NCBI RefSeq assembly: GCF_020907985.1
Contig: NZ_JAJJPA010000047.1
Coordinates: forward strand, 1 to 49,734
Reading direction: 5' to 3'
From: Kitasatospora humi
GTDB lineage: Bacteria; Actinomycetota; Actinomycetes; Streptomycetales; Streptomycetaceae
Length of the DNA stretch: 49,734 nt
The notes beneath the pieces were generated by a model. The model ran no database searches, was not told the DNA's origin, and worked only from the letters and a program-made list of their open reading frames with translations. Positions 16,362-24,303 of this stretch are shown here, piece by piece. The translations under genes and the position numbers were made by a program. The first letter of the stretch is position 1. Every line of letters begins with the position of its first letter.

Positions 16362-17303
16362 TCAGCGGCCGGCAGTGCCCTCCAACGAGTCCAGCCGGCG
16401 CAGGATGATGCCCTCCCGCAGCGCCCACGGGCAGATGTCCAGCTCGTCCAGGCCGAACAGGTCCATCGCCGCGTCCGCCACCAGGGCACCGGCCAGCAGC
16501 TGCCTGGACCGGCCCTCGGAGACCCCGGGGATCTTGGCCCGCTCGGCCGCCGTCATGGTCGACAGCCGCGGCACCCAGGCGGCCAGCCCGGCGCGGCTCA
16601 GCTTGCGCGGCACCCGCACCCCGGCCTCGCTGGGGGCCGCGCCGGTCATCCGGGCCAGCTGCTTGAAGGTCTTTGAGGTGGCGACCGCGTGGTCCAGCGG
16701 CCCGAGCCGGGAGATCTCGCCGATCACGGTGGCGATCTGGGCCCGGACGTGCCGGCGCAGCTCGCGCACGGCCTCCGGGTCCGGCCGGTCGTCCGGCAGC
16801 ATGTCGGCGGTCAGCCGGCCGGCCCCGAGCGGCAGCGAGAAGGCGGCGTCGGGCTGCTCGTCGATGCCGCAGGCGATCTCCAGCGAGCCGCCGCCGATGT
16901 CCAGGTCGAGCAGCCGGCCGGAGGACCAGCCGAACCAGCGGCGCACCGCGAGGAAGGTCAGCCGGGCCTCGTCCTGCCCGGAGAGCACCTGGAGTTCGAC
17001 GCCGGTCTCCTCCTTCACCCGCTGCAGCACCGCCTCGCCGTTGGCGGCCTCGCGCACCGCCGAGGTGGCGAACGGCAGCAGGTCCACCACGCCCTTGTCC
17101 TCGGCGACCCGCAGCGAGGAGGCGACGTGGTCGATCAGCCGCTGTATCCCGTCCTCCCGGATCGCCCCCTGTCCGTCCAGCAGTTCGGCGAGCCGCAGTT
17201 CCGCCTTGTGCGAGTAGGCGGGCAGCGGCGCACCTCCCGGGTGGGCATCCACCACCAGGAAGTGAACCGTGTTGGAACCTACGTCGAGCACACCCAGTCG
17301 CAT
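16362..17303 (-). CDS. Ppx/GppA-family phosphatase (exopolyphosphatase-like)
   Basis: This 313-aa protein begins RLGVLDVGSNTVHFLVVD and has DLDIGGGSLEIACG, the two phosphate-binding motifs of the ASKHA-fold Ppx/GppA family, plus FATSAVREAANG and GAGRLTADML. It is the short form without the C-terminal HD-like domain of E. coli Ppx. The family hydrolyses polyphosphate or converts pppGpp to ppGpp, so a role in the stringent or phosphate response is plausible, but the specific substrate is open. The start at 17303 is leaderless-like. The isomerase gene follows 23 bases downstream, suggesting a Ppx-isomerase-methyltransferase transcription unit. Confidence 0.88.
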   Translation of the reverse strand: MRLGVLDVGSNTVHFLVVDAHPGGAPLPAYSHKAELRLAELLDGQGAIREDGIQRLIDHVASSLRVAEDKGVVDLLPFATSAVREAANGEAVLQRVKEETGVELQVLSGQDEARLTFLAVRRWFGWSSGRLLDLDIGGGSLEIACGIDEQPDAAFSLPLGAGRLTADMLPDDRPDPEAVRELRRHVRAQIATVIGEISRLGPLDHAVATSKTFKQLARMTGAAPSEAGVRVPRKLSRAGLAAWVPRLSTMTAAERAKIPGVSEGRSRQLLAGALVADAAMDLFGLDELDICPWALREGIILRRLDSLEGTAGR

Positions 17304-17317
17304 AATCCACCACGCTA
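17301..17317 (-). promoter_or_regulatory. -10 box and leaderless ATG start
   Basis: On the minus strand TAGCGT (17317-17312) precedes ATG 17303 by eight bases, without a ribosome site at normal spacing. Confidence 0.5.
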
Positions 17318-17420
17318 CGCCACGGCACCTGCGGAAATCCCGCGTGTTCGATTGCTGATCGATTCGCCGTGCCGCCAGCCTGGGTACTGACGAACCCTCG
17401 TACCCGGGAGCCATCACCAC

Positions 17421-18176
17421 ATGACGATCAGTCACCGCCGCCACGGTTCGGGCGAGCACAAGGTCATCGTGCTGCACGACTGGTTCGGCACCACCGCCGG
17501 TTGGGGGCCCTTCCTCGACTACCTGGACAAGTCGGCGTTCTCCTACGCGATGCTCGACTACCGCGGCTACGGCGACCGGGTCGCCGAACCCGGCGACTAC
17601 ACCCTGGCCGAGATCGCCCGGGACGTCCTGGCGCTGGCCGACGAATTGGGCTGGGAGACCTTCTCGCTGGTCGGGCACTCGATGGGCGGCAAGGCGGCGC
17701 AGCTGGTGCTGGCCGAGGCGCCGCGCCGGGTGCGCAAGCTGGTCGGCGTCGCGCCGGTGATGGCCGCCGCCTACCGGCTGAGCGACGAGGAGCGCGAGCT
17801 GTTCGAGGCCGCGGCGCAGAACTTCACCGCCCGGCGGATCATCCTCGACCTGGTCACCGGGCAGCGCGCCAAGGACGTCTGGCTGGACCGGATGGTCGCC
17901 CGCTCCAGCGCCACCTCCCGGGTGGACGCCTTCGCCGCCTACTTCCAGGACTGGGCCGGACAGGACTTCGCCGCCAAGGTGGCCGGGCTGGAGCTGCCGG
18001 TGAAGGTGTTCGTCGGCGAGCACGACCTGGCACTGACCCGGGAGCTGGTGGCGGCCACCTGGCTGCCGCTCTACCCGAACGCCGAGCTGGAGGTGGTGGC
18101 GGGCTCCGGCCACTACCCGATGTACGAGGTCCCGGTGGCGTTCGCCAAGGCCGTCGAGGACTTCCTGGCCAGCTGA
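17421..18176 (+). CDS. Alpha/beta hydrolase
   Basis: This 251-aa protein has the alpha/beta-hydrolase fold. HDWFGTTAGWGPF is the oxyanion-hole region, VGHSMGGKAA (about residues 91-100) is the nucleophile elbow with Ser94, and a late GSGHYPMYEVP supplies the catalytic His. The Asp is probably in VFVGEHDLALT. The ATG at 17421 has GGGAG ten bases upstream. It could be an esterase, a peroxidase or a C-C hydrolase. Divergent from the Ppx gene and followed by an unrelated leaderless gene, it gives no pathway clue. Confidence 0.87.
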   Translation: MTISHRRHGSGEHKVIVLHDWFGTTAGWGPFLDYLDKSAFSYAMLDYRGYGDRVAEPGDYTLAEIARDVLALADELGWETFSLVGHSMGGKAAQLVLAEAPRRVRKLVGVAPVMAAAYRLSDEERELFEAAAQNFTARRIILDLVTGQRAKDVWLDRMVARSSATSRVDAFAAYFQDWAGQDFAAKVAGLELPVKVFVGEHDLALTRELVAATWLPLYPNAELEVVAGSGHYPMYEVPVAFAKAVEDFLAS

Positions 18177-18235
18177 GCGCGGCTCCTGCGCCGACCGGGC
18201 CGCGCACCCGGACGCGGAAGGCCACCCGGCTGTCC

Positions 18236-18250
18236 TACCCTTGCCGGGTG
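18236..18250 (+). promoter_or_regulatory. -10 box and leaderless GTG start
   Basis: TACCCT at 18236-18241 precedes GTG 18248 by six bases. The intervening bases hold no ribosome site. Confidence 0.5.
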
Positions 18251-19120
18251 GCCGCCATCGACATCCCCACCCCCACCAGCAAGAAGCCCCTCCCCGAGGT
18301 CGGGCTGGACTTCCCCCGCGCCTGGGTCGAGTTCGCCGACCCCGCCGACGATGACCAGGTGTTCCGCTGCGACCTCACCTGGCTGACCTCCCGCTGGGGC
18401 TGCATCTTCGGCCAGGGCTGCCACGGCATCCGCCCCGGCCGCGGCGAGTCCGACGGCTGCTGCACGCTGGGCGCGCACTACTCGGACGATGACGACGAGC
18501 AGCGGGTGATCGAGCACGCCCGCCGGCTCACCCCAGAGACCTGGCAGCACTTCGCGGAGGGCACCGACAAGAAGGGCCGGCTGAAGATCGACGGCGGCAT
18601 CACCATGCTGGACGAGGACGGCGACCGCCAGACCCGCCGGGTGGACGGCGCCTGCATCTTCCTCAACCGCCCGGGCTTCGCCGGCGGCGCCGGCTGCGCG
18701 CTGCACACCCTGGCGCTCAAGGAGGGCAAGGAGCCGCTGGAGACCAAGCCGGACGTCTGCTGGCAGCTGCCGATCCGCCGCACCTACGACTGGATCGACC
18801 GCCCGGACGACACCCGCTACCTCCAGGTGTCGATCGGCGAGTACGACCGGCGCGGCTGGGGCCCGGGCGGCCACGACCTGCACTGGTGGTGCACCAGCAG
18901 CCCGGAGGCGCACCAGGCCTCGCAGCCGGTGTACGTCAGCTACAAGCCGGAGCTGACCGAGCTGATGGGCCCCGAGGCGTACGCGGTGCTGGCCGAGCTG
19001 TGCGAGCAGCGGATCGCCGCCAAGGGCGACCGCAAGCTGGCGCCCCACCCGGCGGATCCCGGAAACCGGAAGGCGACGGCGGGTCCGAAGCGTGGCAAGA
19101 AGGCCAAGCCGGCCGAGTAG
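18248..19120 (+). CDS. Cysteine-rich protein of unknown function (YkgJ/DUF3109-like)
   Basis: This 290-aa soluble protein has about ten cysteines, many in short motifs: FRCDLTWLTSRWGCIFGQGC and DGCCTLGAHY in the first third, then DGACIFLNRPGFAGGAGCALH, DVCWQLP and HWWCTS. The arrangement resembles YkgJ/DUF3109-type proteins proposed to bind zinc or an Fe-S cluster. The tail is lysine-rich (RKATAGPKRGKKAKPAE). The leaderless GTG at 18248 gives this length; an upstream open frame would fuse it to unrelated residues. Its stop is four bases from the convergent nuoD2 stop. The biochemical role is unknown. Confidence 0.75.
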   Translation: MAAIDIPTPTSKKPLPEVGLDFPRAWVEFADPADDDQVFRCDLTWLTSRWGCIFGQGCHGIRPGRGESDGCCTLGAHYSDDDDEQRVIEHARRLTPETWQHFAEGTDKKGRLKIDGGITMLDEDGDRQTRRVDGACIFLNRPGFAGGAGCALHTLALKEGKEPLETKPDVCWQLPIRRTYDWIDRPDDTRYLQVSIGEYDRRGWGPGGHDLHWWCTSSPEAHQASQPVYVSYKPELTELMGPEAYAVLAELCEQRIAAKGDRKLAPHPADPGNRKATAGPKRGKKAKPAE

Positions 19121-19124
19121 CCCG

Positions 19125-20282
19125 CTACTTGTCGATGTCCCCGACCACGAAGAAGAGCGATCCGAGGATCGCGACCATGTCGGCGACCAGGGTGCCGGGC
19201 AGCAGCTCGGTCAGCGCCTGGATATTGTTGAAGGACGCCGAGCGGAGCTTGAGCCGCCACGGCGTCTTGTCGCCGCGCGAGACCAGGTAGTAGCCGTTGA
19301 TCCCGAGCGGGTTCTCGGTCCACGCGTAGATCTCGCCCTCGGGGGCCTTGACCACCTTAGGCAGCCGCAGGTTGACCGGGCCGGCGGGCAGCCGGGCGAG
19401 GCGGTCGAGGCAGGCGTCGGCCAGGTCGAGGGAGTTGGCGGTCTGCTCCAGCAGGCACTCGAAGCGGGCCAGGCAGTCGCCCTCCTCGCGGACCGCCACG
19501 CTGAGCACGTCCCCGAGCTCGCCGTAGGCCAGGTAGGGCTCGTCGCGGCGCAGGTCGAAGTCGACGCCGCTGGCCCGGGCGATCGGGCCGGTGACGCCGT
19601 ACGCCTGCACGTGCTCCCGGGAGAGCACCCCGACCCCGGCGGTCCGCGCCCGGAAGATCTCGTTGCCCAGCACCAGGTCCTCGAAGACCGGCAATTGGGC
19701 GCGGACCGCGGCGACGGCCGCGCGCACCCGGGAGAGCCAGCCGGCCGGCAGGTCCTCCTTGAGGCCGCCGACCCGGTTGAACATGTAGTGCATCCGCCCG
19801 CCGCTGGCCTCCTCCAGCACGTGCTGGAGCTCCTCCCGGGAGTGGAAGGCGTGGAAGACCGGGGTGATCCCGCCCAGCTCCAGCGGGTAGGAGCCGAGGA
19901 ACATCAGGTGGTTGAGCACCCGGTTGAGCTCGGCCAGCAGGGTGCGGGTCCAGACCGCGCGGACCGGCACCTCCATGCCGAGCATGCGCTCGACGGCGAG
20001 CACCACGCCCAGCTCGTTGGCGAAGGCGGAGAGCCAGTCGTGCCGGTTGGCCAGCATGATGATCTGCCGGTAGTCGCGGGCCTCGAAGAGCTTCTCGGCG
20101 CCGCGGTGCATGTAGCCGATGATCGGCTCGGCCTCGACGATGCGCTCGCCGTCCAGCACCAGCCGCAGCCGCAGCACCCCGTGGGTGGCCGGGTGCTGCG
20201 GGCCGATGTTCAGCACCATGTCGGTGGCGGTCGTCTCCGCGCCCGCACCGACCCCGACCGTGGTCTCCCTAAGCGTGCTCAT
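19125..20282 (-). CDS. nuoD2: NuoD paralogue (complex I 49-kDa subunit-like, NuoD2)
   Basis: This 385-aa protein is clearly NuoD-like: LNIGPQHPATHGVLRLRLVL (24-43), IGYMHRGAEKL, FNRVGGLKEDLPAGW, RTAGVGVLSREHVQAYGVTG and a C-terminal MVAILGSLFFVVGDIDK, where the family usually has DIVFGEVDR. It differs from respiratory NuoD at HDWLS (81-85): the Tyr that contacts quinone in the canonical MDYLS motif is Trp83 here. No other nuo gene is nearby. The ATG overlaps the upstream methyltransferase stop as ATGA, which fixes this start over ATG 20300. Such single paralogues occur in streptomycetes besides the full nuo operon. The role is uncertain: a dehydrogenase module partner, an assembly competitor, or a diverged oxidoreductase subunit. 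Confidence 0.88.
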   Translation of the reverse strand: MSTLRETTVGVGAGAETTATDMVLNIGPQHPATHGVLRLRLVLDGERIVEAEPIIGYMHRGAEKLFEARDYRQIIMLANRHDWLSAFANELGVVLAVERMLGMEVPVRAVWTRTLLAELNRVLNHLMFLGSYPLELGGITPVFHAFHSREELQHVLEEASGGRMHYMFNRVGGLKEDLPAGWLSRVRAAVAAVRAQLPVFEDLVLGNEIFRARTAGVGVLSREHVQAYGVTGPIARASGVDFDLRRDEPYLAYGELGDVLSVAVREEGDCLARFECLLEQTANSLDLADACLDRLARLPAGPVNLRLPKVVKAPEGEIYAWTENPLGINGYYLVSRGDKTPWRLKLRSASFNNIQALTELLPGTLVADMVAILGSLFFVVGDIDK

Positions 20283-21271
20283 GCTTCCAGAGTCTGCCAT
20301 CCCGGCAGCACCGCCAGGCTCTCCGGTACCGGCATCCGGACGGCCTGGACCAGCCAGCCGAAGCCGCCCAGTCCGGCGCTCGCGGTGAGCTCCGCGGCCT
20401 CCCCGGCCCCGGCCAGCGCCCGCAGGTAGCCGGCCGGGTCGCTGCCGGCCAGCTCCAGCGGCGGCCGCGCGCCGGACACCCCGAGGGCCCGCAGGGCGTC
20501 CCGCTGCGTCGTCCACAGGCTGTGGAAACCGGGGACGGCCACCGAGTCCAGCGCCACGTGGGCGGTCAGGTCGCAGCCGCCGTCCGGCACCGGGGCGACC
20601 TCGCGGCCCGCGCGGAAGCCGGTCAGGGTGCCGAAAGTCGGCCGGTCCGACGTGCGGTGCGCGTAGTCCACCGCCACGGCGAGCCCCCGTTCCAGCGCAC
20701 CGACCGCCGCCGCCCAGGCCTCGTCCCGCGGCCGGCCGATCTCGAAGCGCTCGCCGTCCGGCCACCAGCGCGCCACCCAGGCGGCGTCGGCCGGCTCCAG
20801 CGGCCCGCCCAGCCGTTCCGCCCCGCCCTCGTCCACCTCCACGTACCGCAGCACCCCGGCGTCGTCCCGCTCGGCCACCTCCAGCGGCACGTTGTCCAGC
20901 CACTCGTTGGCGAACAGCAGCCCGACCACCCCCTCGGGCACGTTCCGCCGCCAGCGCACCCCGGGCGCCAGCCCGTCCGGTCGCGCGGCCAGCTCCACGC
21001 CGTAGGCCCGCAGCCGGCCGGGCAGCAGGTGCGCCAGCCGCCCCACCAGCTCGCCGCGCCCGGCCCCGACGTCGATCAGGGCGATCTCCTCCGGGTGGCC
21101 CAGTGCCTCGTCCACCTCCAGGAGCAGCCTGCCGACCGCCTCGGCGTACTGCGGCGAGGCGTGCACGGACGTCCTGAAGTGCCCGGCCGGGCCCTCCGGG
21201 CGGTGGTAGAAGCCGCCCCCGGCCGCGTACAGGGCCCGTTCCATGGCGGGGCGCCAGCGCATCCAGGTCAT
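20279..21271 (-). CDS. MidA/NDUFAF7-family (DUF185) SAM-dependent methyltransferase
   Basis: This 330-aa protein has the DUF185 N-terminal signature GGFYHRPEGPAGHFRTSVHA, the SAM motif LIDVGAGRGELVGRLA (about residues 65-80), and FANEWLDNVPLEV, matching the family's NE-x-x-D-x-x-P block. Known relatives are human NDUFAF7, which symmetrically dimethylates an arginine of complex I subunit NDUFS2 (the NuoD homologue), and MidA of Dictyostelium. Here the gene overlaps a nuoD paralogue by ATGA, so the likely substrate is encoded next to its enzyme. The start at 21271 has a -10 box seven bases upstream and no ribosome site, so it appears leaderless. It lies divergent from a sensor kinase gene. Confidence 0.85.
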   Translation of the reverse strand: MTWMRWRPAMERALYAAGGGFYHRPEGPAGHFRTSVHASPQYAEAVGRLLLEVDEALGHPEEIALIDVGAGRGELVGRLAHLLPGRLRAYGVELAARPDGLAPGVRWRRNVPEGVVGLLFANEWLDNVPLEVAERDDAGVLRYVEVDEGGAERLGGPLEPADAAWVARWWPDGERFEIGRPRDEAWAAAVGALERGLAVAVDYAHRTSDRPTFGTLTGFRAGREVAPVPDGGCDLTAHVALDSVAVPGFHSLWTTQRDALRALGVSGARPPLELAGSDPAGYLRALAGAGEAAELTASAGLGGFGWLVQAVRMPVPESLAVLPGWQTLEA

Positions 21272-21284
21272 GCCGGTGACGGTA
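21269..21284 (-). promoter_or_regulatory. -10 box and leaderless ATG start of the midA-like/nuoD2 operon
   Basis: On the minus strand TACCGT (21284-21279) precedes ATG 21271 by seven bases. Confidence 0.45.
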
Positions 21285-21353
21285 CCGGCCTCCGACCTGC
21301 GGACGATGCCCGGATCGCTCTCCCGGTGGACGGGGACGCCCTCCTCGCCTGCC

Positions 21354-21369
21354 TAGGCTTGGTCACGTG
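21354..21369 (+). promoter_or_regulatory. -10 box and leaderless GTG start of the sensor kinase
   Basis: TAGGCT (21354-21359) precedes GTG 21367 by seven bases. TAGNNT -10 boxes are common in streptomycetes. Confidence 0.55.
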
Positions 21370-22572
21370 CATCGACTTTATGCCTGGCTCCGCGGACGCC
21401 CCATGGTGGTCGACGGCGCCTGGGCAGCCCTGGTGGTCCTCCTGTCGCTGGTCTCCCAGTACCGCGAGGAGAGCTGGCACCGGATCGGGTACTTCGCCAT
21501 CACCGCGCTGATCGGCTGCCTGATGGTGGTCCGGCGGCGCTGGCCGACCCTGGCGGTCACCGCCGGCCTCGGGCTCGGCCTGCTCCAGGTCGGGCTGGGC
21601 ATCGCGCCGCAGGGCTCCTCGATCGGCTACCTGGTCTTCACCTACACCGGTGCCGCGTTCGGCACCCAGTGGGTCTCCCGGCTGGCCCTGACCGGCGGCC
21701 TGCTGGCCGGTCCGCTGGCCGTGCTGGAGGAGCACTGGACGCAGGGCGACTCCACCCCGACCGGGCGGAGCGCGGCCCAGCAGGTCTTCGTCGGCGCGCT
21801 GCTCTCCACCCCGTTCATCCTGTGCTGGGCCTGGGGTCGGCTGACCCGGGTGCGCCGCGCCTACCTCACCGAGCTGGAGGACCGGGCCGAGCGGCTGGAG
21901 CGGGAGCGCGACGCCCAGGCCAAGGTGGCGGTGGCCGCCGAGCGGGCCCGGATCGCCCGGGAGCTGCACGACGTGGTGGCGCACAACGTCTCGGTGATGA
22001 TCGTCCAGGCCGACGGCGCCGCCTACGTGATGGACAACTCCCCGGCCCAGGCCAAGGAGGCACTCGCCACCATCGCCACCACCGGGCGCCAGGCGCTGGT
22101 CGAGATGCGCCGGCTGCTGGGCCTGCTGCGCACCGCCGACACCACCGAGGAGTACGTGCCGCAGCCCAGCGTCCAGGAGCTGCCCGAGCTGCTGGAGCAG
22201 GTCCGCACCGCCGGTCTGCCGGTGGAGTTCTCCACCTCCGGCACCCCGCGCGAGCTGCCCCGCGGCGTGGAGCTGACGGTCTACCGGATCGTCCAGGAGG
22301 CGCTGACCAACGTCCGCAAGCACGGCGGGCCCAACGTCAGCGCCCGGGTCGCGGTCGACTTCGGCGACCGCGACCTCAACGTGGTGATCGAGGACGACGG
22401 GCGCGGCAGCACCGACGAGCAGCTGGCCAACGGCGGTGCCGACGGCCAGGGCCACGGCCTGATCGGCATGCGGGAGCGGATCGGCATGGTCAGCGGCAGC
22501 CTGGACGCCGGGCCGCGGCCCGGTGGCGGTTTCCGGATCCGCGCGGTGCTCCCGCTCAGGGCCGGCCGATGA
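21367..22572 (+). CDS. Two-component sensor histidine kinase (NarL/DesK type)
   Basis: This 401-aa protein has about five transmembrane segments in residues 15-155. A coiled segment (LEDRAERLERERDAQAKVA) follows, then the HisKA_3 dimerisation box ERARIARELHDVVAHNVSVM with His201 as the likely phospho-acceptor, and a HATPase_c domain (EALTNVRKHGG, EDDGRG, GHGLIGMRERIGMV). There is no obvious extracellular sensing domain, so the membrane segments themselves probably sense. The response regulator follows 20 bases downstream, forming a cognate pair. The signal is unknown. Confidence 0.92.
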   Translation: MHRLYAWLRGRPMVVDGAWAALVVLLSLVSQYREESWHRIGYFAITALIGCLMVVRRRWPTLAVTAGLGLGLLQVGLGIAPQGSSIGYLVFTYTGAAFGTQWVSRLALTGGLLAGPLAVLEEHWTQGDSTPTGRSAAQQVFVGALLSTPFILCWAWGRLTRVRRAYLTELEDRAERLERERDAQAKVAVAAERARIARELHDVVAHNVSVMIVQADGAAYVMDNSPAQAKEALATIATTGRQALVEMRRLLGLLRTADTTEEYVPQPSVQELPELLEQVRTAGLPVEFSTSGTPRELPRGVELTVYRIVQEALTNVRKHGGPNVSARVAVDFGDRDLNVVIEDDGRGSTDEQLANGGADGQGHGLIGMRERIGMVSGSLDAGPRPGGGFRIRAVLPLRAGR

Positions 22573-22591
22573 CCCCAAGGAGGAGACGCAA

Positions 22592-23287
22592 GTGACCATC
22601 CGCGTGATGCTGGTGGACGACCAGGAACTGCTGCGCACCGGCTTCCGGATGGTGCTCCAGTCGCAGCCCGACATCGAGATCACCGCCGAGGCCGGCGACG
22701 GCGCCGCCGCCGTCGAGGTGCTCGCCTCAGCCGGCGGGGCCGCCGTCGACGTCGTCCTGATGGACGTCCGGATGCCCAGGCTGGACGGCGTGCAGGCGAC
22801 CCGCCGGATCTGCCTGGACGCCGACGGGCTGCCGCGGCCCGGCGCCCCGAAGGTGCTCATCCTCACCACCTTCGACCTGGACGAGTACGCCTTCGCCGCG
22901 CTCAAGGCCGGTGCCAGCGGCTTCCTGCTCAAGGACGTGCCGCCGCCGGAACTGGTCACCGCGATCCGCTCGGTGCACGCGGGCGACGCGGTGGTGGCCC
23001 CCACCACCACCCGGCGGATGATCGACCGGTTCGCCGAGGTGCTGCCCGTCACCCAGCCGCCGAGCGGACCGACCGCCCTGGCCCCGCTCACCGACCGCGA
23101 GCGCGAGGTGTTCCTGCTGGTCGCCCAGGGCCGGTCGAACGGCGAGATCGCGGCCGGTCTGACGCTCTCCGAGGCCACCGTGAAGACCCACGTCGGCCGG
23201 ATCCTGGCCAAACTGGGGCTGCGCGACCGGGTGCAGGCCGTGGTGCTCGCCTACGAGGCCGGACTGCTCAGGGCGGGCAGCCGCTGA
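22592..23287 (+). CDS. LuxR/NarL-family response regulator
   Basis: This 231-aa protein has an N-terminal receiver domain (VMLVDDQELLRTGF; phospho-acceptor Asp in VVLMDVRMP near residue 58; Thr in LILTTFD; Lys in GFLLKDVPP) and a C-terminal LuxR-type HTH at about 165-225 (LTDREREVFLLVAQGRSN, TVKTHVGRILAKLGLRDR). The GTG at 22592 follows AAGGAGGAG at good spacing. It is the cognate partner of the kinase immediately upstream. Target genes cannot be read from sequence. Confidence 0.94.
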   Translation: MTIRVMLVDDQELLRTGFRMVLQSQPDIEITAEAGDGAAAVEVLASAGGAAVDVVLMDVRMPRLDGVQATRRICLDADGLPRPGAPKVLILTTFDLDEYAFAALKAGASGFLLKDVPPPELVTAIRSVHAGDAVVAPTTTRRMIDRFAEVLPVTQPPSGPTALAPLTDREREVFLLVAQGRSNGEIAAGLTLSEATVKTHVGRILAKLGLRDRVQAVVLAYEAGLLRAGSR

Positions 23288-23352
23288 GCCCACTCGCGGC
23301 CGGGCCGTAGGATGGGACGGACCGTCTGGTACCCGTAGAGGACTGGAACGCC

Positions 23353-24303
23353 GTGAGCTCCTCGTTCGACTCCCCCGCCGACCCTCCCCCGGACTTCGCC
23401 CGGGGGGACCTCCAGGACCCCGCCGAGCGCCCGGCGCGCCTCGCCGTCGGCGTGGTCGGCACCGGCCGGGTCGGCCCGGCCCTCGGCGCCGCCCTGCAGC
23501 TGGCCGGCCACCAGGTGGTGGCCGCCGCCGGGGTGTCCACCGCCTCCCGCCGCCGCGCCGAGGCCCTGCTGCCCGGGGTGCGGCTGGTGTCGCCCCCGCA
23601 GGTGATGGCCGCCGCCGACCTGGTGCTGCTCACCGTGCCCGACGACGCGCTGGCCGCCCTGGTGGCCGGGCTGGCCGCCACCGGTGCGGTCCGCCCCGGC
23701 CAGCTGCTGGTGCACACCTCCGGCGCGCACGGCGTGGCGGTGCTGGAGCCGGCCACCCGGGCCGGCGCGCTGCCGCTGGCGCTGCACCCCGCGATGACCT
23801 TCACCGGCACCTCCGTCGACCTGGCCCGGCTGGCCGGCTGCCCGTTCGGGGTGACCGCCCCCGAGGAGCTGCGCCCGGTGGCCGAGGCGCTGGTGGTGGA
23901 GATGGGCGGCGAGCCGGAGTGGGTGCCGGAGGAGGTCCGTCCGCTCTACCACACCGCCCTGGCGCACGGCGCCAACCACCTGGTGACCCTGGTGGCCCAG
24001 GCGATGGAGCTGCTGGGCGCCGCCGGTGTCGCGGAGCCGGGCCGGATGCTCGGCCCGCTGCTCGGCGCGGCCCTGGACAACAGCCTGCGCGCCGGCGACG
24101 CCGCGCTGACCGGCCCGGTCGCCCGCGGCGACGCCGGCACCGTGCGCCGCCACCTGGCGCAGCTGGCTACGGTGTCCCCGGACATCCCGGCCGCCTACCG
24201 GGCGATGGCCAGGGCCACCGCCCAGCGCGCCCTGGCGCACGGGACGATCGACGACGAAGCGGCGGCCTCGCTGCTGGACGTACTCAACGAGGAGAAGCAC
24301 TGA
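23353..24303 (+). CDS. Rossmann-fold DUF2520 protein, first gene of the CoA/NAD operon
   Basis: This 316-aa protein has an N-terminal NAD(P)-binding motif (VGVVGTGRVGPALGAALQ) after a Pro-rich 30-residue leader, a second Rossmann section (ADLVLLTVPDDALAALV, LLVHTSGAHG) and a helical C-terminal DUF2520 domain similar in design to ketopantoate and 6-phosphogluconate-type dehydrogenases. The stop shares a base with the panC start (TGATG), so translation is coupled. A -10-like TAGGAT at 23308 and a GAGG ribosome site precede the GTG. The family often lies beside pan genes. A pantothenate-linked reductase, perhaps replacing PanE, is plausible but not shown by sequence. Confidence 0.82.
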   Translation: MSSSFDSPADPPPDFARGDLQDPAERPARLAVGVVGTGRVGPALGAALQLAGHQVVAAAGVSTASRRRAEALLPGVRLVSPPQVMAAADLVLLTVPDDALAALVAGLAATGAVRPGQLLVHTSGAHGVAVLEPATRAGALPLALHPAMTFTGTSVDLARLAGCPFGVTAPEELRPVAEALVVEMGGEPEWVPEEVRPLYHTALAHGANHLVTLVAQAMELLGAAGVAEPGRMLGPLLGAALDNSLRAGDAALTGPVARGDAGTVRRHLAQLATVSPDIPAAYRAMARATAQRALAHGTIDDEAAASLLDVLNEEKH

